NCBI GenBank assembly: GCA_015067465.1
Contig: SVMK01000001.1
Coordinates: 1 to 64,000, forward strand
Reading direction: 5' to 3'
Length of the DNA: 64,000 nt
Source: Oscillospiraceae bacterium
GTDB lineage: Bacteria > Bacillota > Clostridia > Oscillospirales > Oscillospiraceae
Each line of letters starts with the position of its first letter. Within the stretch, counting starts at the first letter, position 1. A program made the translations under genes and the position numbers. The notes under the pieces are model-generated. The model saw nothing but the letters and a program-made list of their open reading frames with translations. It searched no databases and was not told the origin of the DNA. Below are positions 58,365 through 64,000 of this stretch, piece after piece.

Positions 58365-60800
58365 ATGAAATTCGGACATTTTGATGACGCAGCGAAAGAA
58401 TATGTGATCGAAACTCCCGTAACCCCGCTGCCCTGGATTAACTATCTCGGCAGCGAGAGCTTCTTTACGCTTGTTTCCAACACCGCAGGCGGATACAGCT
58501 TTTACAAGGATGCGCGCCTGCGCCGACTTACCAGATACCGCTACAATGCCGCTCCGCTCGACAGTGACGGCTTCCGCTTTTACATCAAAGACGGCGACAC
58601 CGTATGGAATCCCGGCTGGCAGCCCGTTCAGACCGAACTGGACAGCTACACCTGCCGCCACGGCCTCGGCTACACGGTGATTGAGGGCGTCAAAAACGGC
58701 GTTTGCGTCCGTCAGACCATGTTTGTCCCCTTTGGCGACAACTGCGTTCTTGTGAAGCTGACCGTTCGAAACGACAGCGCGGAAACGAAAAAAATCAGCA
58801 CGTTCGGCTATATCGAATTTTGCCTCTGGGATGCGATGGACGATCTTTCCAATTTCCAGCGCAACTATTCCATCGGTGAGGTTGAGGTATCTCCCCGCGC
58901 GATTTACCACAAAACCGAATACCGCGAGCGCCGCAACCATTACGCGCATCTGTTTGCCAACCGCGACTTCACCGCGTTTGACACCGCGCGCGACGCTTTC
59001 CTCGGCGTTTACGGAAGTCCTGCGAAGCCACAGGCCGTGTTTGGCGGCGGCTGCACAGGCTCTGTTGCCCACGGCTGGGCGCCGGTCGGTGCGGTGCAGT
59101 TTGACATGACACTCGCCCCCGGCGAGAGCGACAGCGTGATTCTCGGCCTTGGTTATATCGAAAACGAGCAGGACGAGAAATGGGAAGCGCCCGGTGTGGT
59201 GAACAAAACGCGGGCGATCGCCATGCAGCAGCGCTATGAAACGCTCCGCCAGTTTGATGATGCGCTCAGCGCGCTTGCGCAGCACTGGAACAGACTGCTT
59301 TCCGCCTACAGCGTGGAGTGCGGCGACGAAAAGCTCAGCCGCATGGTGAACATCTGGAACCAGTATCAGTGCATGGTTACGTTCAATATGAGCCGTTCCG
59401 CGAGCTACTTCGAAAGCGGCATGGGCCGCGGCATGGGCTTCCGCGATTCCTGCCAGGACCTGCTCGGCTTTGTTCACATGATTCCGGAACGCGCCCGCGA
59501 GAGAATTCTCGACATTGCCGCAACCCAGTTTGAAGACGGCAGCGCCTACCACCAGTATCAGCCCCTTACGAAGAAAGGCAACCTTGCCGTCGGCTCCGGC
59601 TTCAATGACGATCCGCTCTGGCTGATCGCGGGAACCGACGCTTATCTGCGCGAAACGGGCGATTTTTCCATTCTCGACGAAATGGTGGCGTTTGACTGCA
59701 ACATGGATGTGGCCCAGCCGCTGATGGAGCATCTGCGCCGCAGCTTCAACTATACCAGAACCCATCTCGGTCCCCACGGCCTGCCCCTGATCGGCCGTGC
59801 CGACTGGAATGACTGCCTGAACCTCAACTGCTTCTCTGCCAATCCCGGCGAGAGCTTCCAGACCACCGGTCCCAACGACGGCCCCGTGGCGGAGAGCGTT
59901 TTTATCGCGGGCATGTTCGTCAAATACGGCCGCGCCTATGCGGACATTTGCCGCCACATCGGCCTTGCCGACGAAGCGGCGGACGCGGAGGCGAGCGTTG
60001 CACGGATGGAAAAAAACGTGCTCGACTCCGGCTGGGACGGCGCATGGTTCCGCCGCGCATACGATGCTTTCGGCAAGCCTGTCGGCAGCAGCGAATGCGA
60101 CGAAGGGCAAATTTTTATCGAGCCGCAGGGCATGTGTGTCATGGCGGGCATCGGCAAGGAGAGCGGGGAAGCGGCAAAAGCGCTTGAGAGCGTGAAAGAA
60201 CGGCTGGACACCAAGTACGGCATCGTGCTGCAGCAGCCGGCTTATACAAGCTACCGCCTCAATCTCGGCGAAATCAGCTCCTATCCTCCCGGCTATAAGG
60301 AAAATGCGGGTATTTTCTGCCACAACAATCCCTGGATTGTCTGCGCGGAATCCGTGCTGGGCCACGGTAACCGTGCCTTTGAGGTTTACTGCCGCACGGC
60401 GCCGGCCTACATTGAAGACATCAGCGAGATTCACCGCACGGAGCCGTATGTGTATTCCCAGATGATTGCGGGAAAGGATGCGCCGAGCTTCGGCGAGGCG
60501 AAAAACAGCTGGCTCACCGGAACCGCGGCATGGACCTTCCTGTCCGTTTCGCAGGCGATTCTCGGCGTTGTGCCCACGCTGGACGGCCTGAAGATCGATC
60601 CCTGCGTGCCGGATACGATGAAATCGTTCCGCATTACGCGAAAATTCCGCGGTGCGGAGTATGATATCATGGTGGAAAACCCCAACGGTGTGCAGTACGG
60701 CGTTCGCAGCATGACGGTGAACGGCACGGCGATGGAAGGCTGCGTTGTGCCCGCAGCACCGCAGGGTGAACGCGTGAGCGTCAGCATCGTGATGGGCTGA
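58365..60800 (+). CDS. GH94 glycoside phosphorylase (cellobiose phosphorylase-like)
   Basis: [89 protein letters not shown]. Confidence 0.95.
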   Translation: MKFGHFDDAAKEYVIETPVTPLPWINYLGSESFFTLVSNTAGGYSFYKDARLRRLTRYRYNAAPLDSDGFRFYIKDGDTVWNPGWQPVQTELDSYTCRHGLGYTVIEGVKNGVCVRQTMFVPFGDNCVLVKLTVRNDSAETKKISTFGYIEFCLWDAMDDLSNFQRNYSIGEVEVSPRAIYHKTEYRERRNHYAHLFANRDFTAFDTARDAFLGVYGSPAKPQAVFGGGCTGSVAHGWAPVGAVQFDMTLAPGESDSVILGLGYIENEQDEKWEAPGVVNKTRAIAMQQRYETLRQFDDALSALAQHWNRLLSAYSVECGDEKLSRMVNIWNQYQCMVTFNMSRSASYFESGMGRGMGFRDSCQDLLGFVHMIPERARERILDIAATQFEDGSAYHQYQPLTKKGNLAVGSGFNDDPLWLIAGTDAYLRETGDFSILDEMVAFDCNMDVAQPLMEHLRRSFNYTRTHLGPHGLPLIGRADWNDCLNLNCFSANPGESFQTTGPNDGPVAESVFIAGMFVKYGRAYADICRHIGLADEAADAEASVARMEKNVLDSGWDGAWFRRAYDAFGKPVGSSECDEGQIFIEPQGMCVMAGIGKESGEAAKALESVKERLDTKYGIVLQQPAYTSYRLNLGEISSYPPGYKENAGIFCHNNPWIVCAESVLGHGNRAFEVYCRTAPAYIEDISEIHRTEPYVYSQMIAGKDAPSFGEAKNSWLTGTAAWTFLSVSQAILGVVPTLDGLKIDPCVPDTMKSFRITRKFRGAEYDIMVENPNGVQYGVRSMTVNGTAMEGCVVPAAPQGERVSVSIVMG

Positions 60801-60961
60801 GCCCGCCGCAGGCACCGGAGATGCGCGCGGAATATTCCGCCGCTGCCGGCATATGGATTTATTAAATTGTAACCTCGTCCGGAACGGACAAAAAAATACA
60901 GTTCCCGCAGCTCTCCATAACTTAGCTGCGGGTTACGAAGAAAAAGGAGGAGTTATTCCCC

Positions 60962-61024
60962 ATGACTCGGGGTGCGGCAGTGTGGAGACCTGTCGTAAAA
61001 GGCGCGCGGCAATGCCGGCGCTGA
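60962..61024 (+). CDS. Possible 20-aa leader ORF (MTRGAAVWRPVVKGARQCRR)
   Basis: AAAAAGGAGG 11 nt upstream of ATG; sits 40 nt before the msmK-like start. Confidence 0.3.
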   Translation: MTRGAAVWRPVVKGARQCRR

Positions 61025-61064
61025 GGACGCGTATGCGGAGGCTGCGCGTTCGGAGTCGGAAAAT

Positions 61065-62246
61065 ATGGCAACTGTTCAGCTGAAGAATGTTAAGAAGATC
61101 TATCCTGTCTCTGGAGGAACCAAAAAGCTGCGCAAAAACCGCGGCGATGAGGACGAAGAGCGCAAGGTGAACCTGCAGATCACCGACAAGGGTGTGGTTG
61201 CGGTTCAGGAATTCAATCTCGACATTGAAGACAAGGAATTCATCGTGCTTGTCGGCCCGTCCGGCTGCGGCAAATCCACCACCCTGCGCATGGTTGCGGG
61301 TCTGGAAGAGATCACCGAGGGCGAACTCTACATTGACGGCGAACTGATGAACGATGTTGCGCCGAAAGACCGTGACATCGCGATGGTTTTCCAGAACTAT
61401 GCACTTTATCCCCACATGACCGTGTATGAAAACATGGCGTTTTCCCTGAAGCTGCGCAAGGTCAGCAAGGACGAAATCGACAGAAAGGTGCGCGAAGCTG
61501 CCGAGATTCTGGATATTACCCAGTATCTCAACCGCAAGCCCAAGGCACTTTCCGGCGGTCAGCGTCAGCGCGTGGCCATCGGACGTGCGATTGTTCGCGA
61601 TCCCGCCGTGTTCCTGATGGATGAGCCGCTGAGCAACCTTGATGCGAAGCTGCGCAACCAGATGCGTGCGGAGATTCTGAAGCTGCGCGAGCGCATCAAC
61701 ACCACCTTTATCTATGTTACCCATGACCAGACCGAAGCTATGACGCTCGGCGACCGTATTGTGATCATGCGCGACGGTTATATTCAGCAGATCGGCACGC
61801 CCCAGGATGTGTTCAACCATCCCCACAATCTGTTCGTTGCCGGCTTCATCGGCACACCGCAGATGAACTTCTTTGATGCGCAGCTGCTGTGCGAGGGTGA
61901 CCGCTACTTCGTGGAAGTCGGCGGCATCAAGGTGGAATTGAGCGAGGATAAGCAGGTACGCCTGAAGGCCAACGATGTGCAGAGCCAGGCTGTCACGCTG
62001 GGCGTTCGCCCCGAGCACACCGACCTGACCGACAGCGGCGTTCCCGCCAAGATCGACGTTTACGAAATGATGGGCTCTTCCGTCCATCTGCACGTCAATG
62101 CCGAGGGAAAAGACGTTGTTATCATCGTTCCGACCGGCGATATGGCTGTTGAAAACTACAAAATGGGCCAGGATGTGCATTTCAGCTTCCGCGGCAGCAT
62201 TGCGCACGTTTTCTCCAAGGAAACCGAGCGCAACCTTGAATGGTAA
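61065..62246 (+). CDS. MsmK/UgpC-type carbohydrate ABC transporter ATP-binding protein
   Basis: [59 protein letters not shown]-like C-term. Confidence 0.95.
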   Translation: MATVQLKNVKKIYPVSGGTKKLRKNRGDEDEERKVNLQITDKGVVAVQEFNLDIEDKEFIVLVGPSGCGKSTTLRMVAGLEEITEGELYIDGELMNDVAPKDRDIAMVFQNYALYPHMTVYENMAFSLKLRKVSKDEIDRKVREAAEILDITQYLNRKPKALSGGQRQRVAIGRAIVRDPAVFLMDEPLSNLDAKLRNQMRAEILKLRERINTTFIYVTHDQTEAMTLGDRIVIMRDGYIQQIGTPQDVFNHPHNLFVAGFIGTPQMNFFDAQLLCEGDRYFVEVGGIKVELSEDKQVRLKANDVQSQAVTLGVRPEHTDLTDSGVPAKIDVYEMMGSSVHLHVNAEGKDVVIIVPTGDMAVENYKMGQDVHFSFRGSIAHVFSKETERNLEW

Positions 62247-62269
62247 TCTGATTACGGCATAAAAATGAC

Positions 62270-62305
62270 AAACGGCAGGAACGCAGACGATTCTTGCCGT
62301 TTTGT
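62270..62305 (+). terminator. Terminator after msmK-like gene
   Basis: AACGGCAGGAA / TTCTTGCCGTTTT. Confidence 0.75.
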
Positions 62306-62358
62306 TTCAAACCGGAACGCAATCCGATAAATAATTACGGGTGAAAGGCGAAAATACG

Positions 62359-64000
62359 ATGAAAAAACAGGATCTCGCGCAGAAACAGGCGGAAGCGATT
62401 GTTGCCCGGATGACGCTGGAAGAGGCCGCTTCTCAGCTGAATTTTGAATCTCCCGCCATTGAACGGCTGAATATTCCCGCTTACAACTGGTGGAACGAAG
62501 GGCTTCACGGTGTTGCCCGCGCCGGAACGGCAACCATGTTCCCGCAGGCGATTGCGATGGCCTCCATGTTTGACGAGGCGCTGCTTGAGCGCGTTGCCGG
62601 CGTTATCGCAACGGAAGCGCGTGCAAAGTATAACGAAACCTCCCGTCTCGGCGACCGCGACATTTACAAGGGACTTACCCTCTGGTCGCCCAATATCAAT
62701 ATTTTCCGCGATCCACGCTGGGGCCGCGGCCACGAAACCTACGGCGAGGATCCGTACCTGACGTCCCGCCTCGGCGTGGCGTTTGTCAAGGGGCTGCAGG
62801 GCGACGGCGAGTATATGTGCGCTGCTGCGTGTGCCAAGCATTTTGCTGTGCACAGCGGTCCGGAAAATATCCGCCACAGCTTCGATGCCCGCTGCAACAT
62901 GAAGGACATGTACGAAACCTATCTCCCCGCGTTTGAAGCACTGGTTCGCGAGGCGAAAGTGGAAGGCGTTATGGGCGCTTACAACCGCGTGAACGGCGAG
63001 GGCGCCTGCGCCAGCGAATTTTTGATGGCGCGCCTGAAAGAATGGGGCTTTGACGGCTATTTTGTTTCCGACGCATGGGCGCTGCGTGACTTCTTCAACG
63101 GACACGAACTGGTGGATACGATTGAGCAGGCGGCGGCGCTTGCCCTGTCCCGTGGCTGCGACTGCAACTGCGGAAACACCTATCCCGCGCTCATGGATGC
63201 CTATCGGGCCGGACTTGTTACCGAACAGCAGATTCGAACGGCCTGCGTGCACCTGTTCAGAACGCGCTGCCGTCTCGGTATGTTCGATGAAGACAACGGC
63301 TTCGCTGCGCTCGGACTGGACGACATCGCAACAAAAGAAAACTGGGCGCTTTCGCTCGAATGCGCAAAAAAAGGCATGGTTCTGCTGAAAAACGACGGAA
63401 TTTTGCCGCTGGACAAGAGCAAGATCAAGTCCATCGCCGTGATCGGACCGAATGCAGACAGCATTGACGCGCTGCGCGGCAACTATTACGGAACTTCTCA
63501 GAACAGCGTGACCTTCCTGGAGGGGATCCGCGCCGAAGTGGGCGACGATGTGCGCATCTATTTCTCCGAGGGCGCACACCTGTTCAAAAACCGCGTGGAG
63601 CATCTGGCGCAGGAAGACGATCGCCTCGCCGAGGCGGAAGCCATGATCCGCCGCGCGGATGTCACCGTGCTGTGCGTTGGCATGGACGCCACGATTGAAG
63701 GCGAAGAAGGCGATGAAGGCAATGCCTTCGCCGGCGGCGACAAACTCTCGCTCGAACTGCCCGAAGGCCAGCGCAGACTGGTGAAGATGGCAATGGAATA
63801 CGGCAAGAAAGTGATCGTTGTGCTCTCGGCGGGAAGCTCCGTGAACGTTCACACCGAAAAGGCGGCGGCACTGCTTCAGGCGTGGTATCCCGGCGAGGCC
63901 GGCGGCGCTGCCCTGGCCGATATTCTCTTTGGAAAAACCTCGCCCTCCGGCAAGCTGCCCGTGACATTCTACATCAATGCCGACGCGCTGCCCGAGTTCA
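62359..64000 (+). CDS. Glycoside hydrolase family 3 enzyme (beta-glucosidase/xylosidase-like), 3' truncated by window; absent from supplied ORF track
   Basis: Frame from ATG 62359: MKKQDLAQKQAEAIVARMTLEEAASQLNFESPAIERLNIPAYNWWNEGLHGVARAG...FRDPRWGRGHETYGEDPYL...AKHFAVHSGPE...GFDGYFVSDAWAL. Confidence 0.95.
   Translation, partial: MKKQDLAQKQAEAIVARMTLEEAASQLNFESPAIERLNIPAYNWWNEGLHGVARAGTATMFPQAIAMASMFDEALLERVAGVIATEARAKYNETSRLGDRDIYKGLTLWSPNINIFRDPRWGRGHETYGEDPYLTSRLGVAFVKGLQGDGEYMCAAACAKHFAVHSGPENIRHSFDARCNMKDMYETYLPAFEALVREAKVEGVMGAYNRVNGEGACASEFLMARLKEWGFDGYFVSDAWALRDFFNGHELVDTIEQAAALALSRGCDCNCGNTYPALMDAYRAGLVTEQQIRTACVHLFRTRCRLGMFDEDNGFAALGLDDIATKENWALSLECAKKGMVLLKNDGILPLDKSKIKSIAVIGPNADSIDALRGNYYGTSQNSVTFLEGIRAEVGDDVRIYFSEGAHLFKNRVEHLAQEDDRLAEAEAMIRRADVTVLCVGMDATIEGEEGDEGNAFAGGDKLSLELPEGQRRLVKMAMEYGKKVIVVLSAGSSVNVHTEKAAALLQAWYPGEAGGAALADILFGKTSPSGKLPVTFYINADALPEF

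Noticed and set aside
58329-60815. 828-aa minus-strand ORF opposite GH94
   Set aside because: Antisense shadow of a clear GH94 gene; matching length is a codon-bias artefact
1-64000. CRISPR arrays, prophage, insertion sequences, toxin-antitoxin or defence islands
   Set aside because: No regular spacer-repeat pattern, transposase, phage structural or nuclease/methylase genes were seen; gene content is largely core metabolism and cell biology

Overview
The window is a gene-dense, mostly co-directional segment of a Firmicutes chromosome. It looks like an Oscillospiraceae/Ruminococcaceae-type spore former, judged from spore genes, gene order and sigma-A style promoters; this is inference. Core blocks on the + strand: lon(3' end)-engB; scpA-scpB-DUF2953-gerW-dacF-rluB; rpiR-family regulator-flavoprotein-cmk-ispH/rpsA fusion; carD-like-ispD-ispF; DUF3343-cysteine desulfurase; cdaA-cdaR-yicC-remA-gmk-rpoZ-priA-def-fmt-rsmB-rlmN-prpC-prkC-rsgA; a SPOCS/LysM protein; yebC. 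Minus-strand blocks include an alpha/beta SASP, bcd-etfB-etfA, phosphoketolase, a CPA2 antiporter, an ABC-F ATPase, DHHW and MBOAT acyltransferase-type proteins, and a tyrosine recombinase. Further + strand content: a phosphorelay cluster (47-52 kb), a PLP aminotransferase, a DUF5058/membrane protein/M20 peptidase operon, two tRNA-Ser genes, GH94, an MsmK-type ATPase and a GH3 enzyme truncated by the window end. I saw no CRISPR array, prophage, transposon or rRNA. The items most worth a second look are: (1) a riboswitch-like RNA fold that sequesters the RBS of the DUF3343-cysteine desulfurase pair (13332-13455); (2) an in-frame internal Shine-Dalgarno/ATG inside the ispH-rpsA fusion; (3) a REC protein carrying a vestigial DHp domain without its phospho-acceptor His, next to a soluble multistep phosphorelay; (4) a long structured leader on the bcd-etf operon; (5) a perfect 22-bp palindrome over the GH94 promoter; and (6) a short leader ORF upstream of the msmK-like gene. 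All RNA folds were drawn by eye and need computation.
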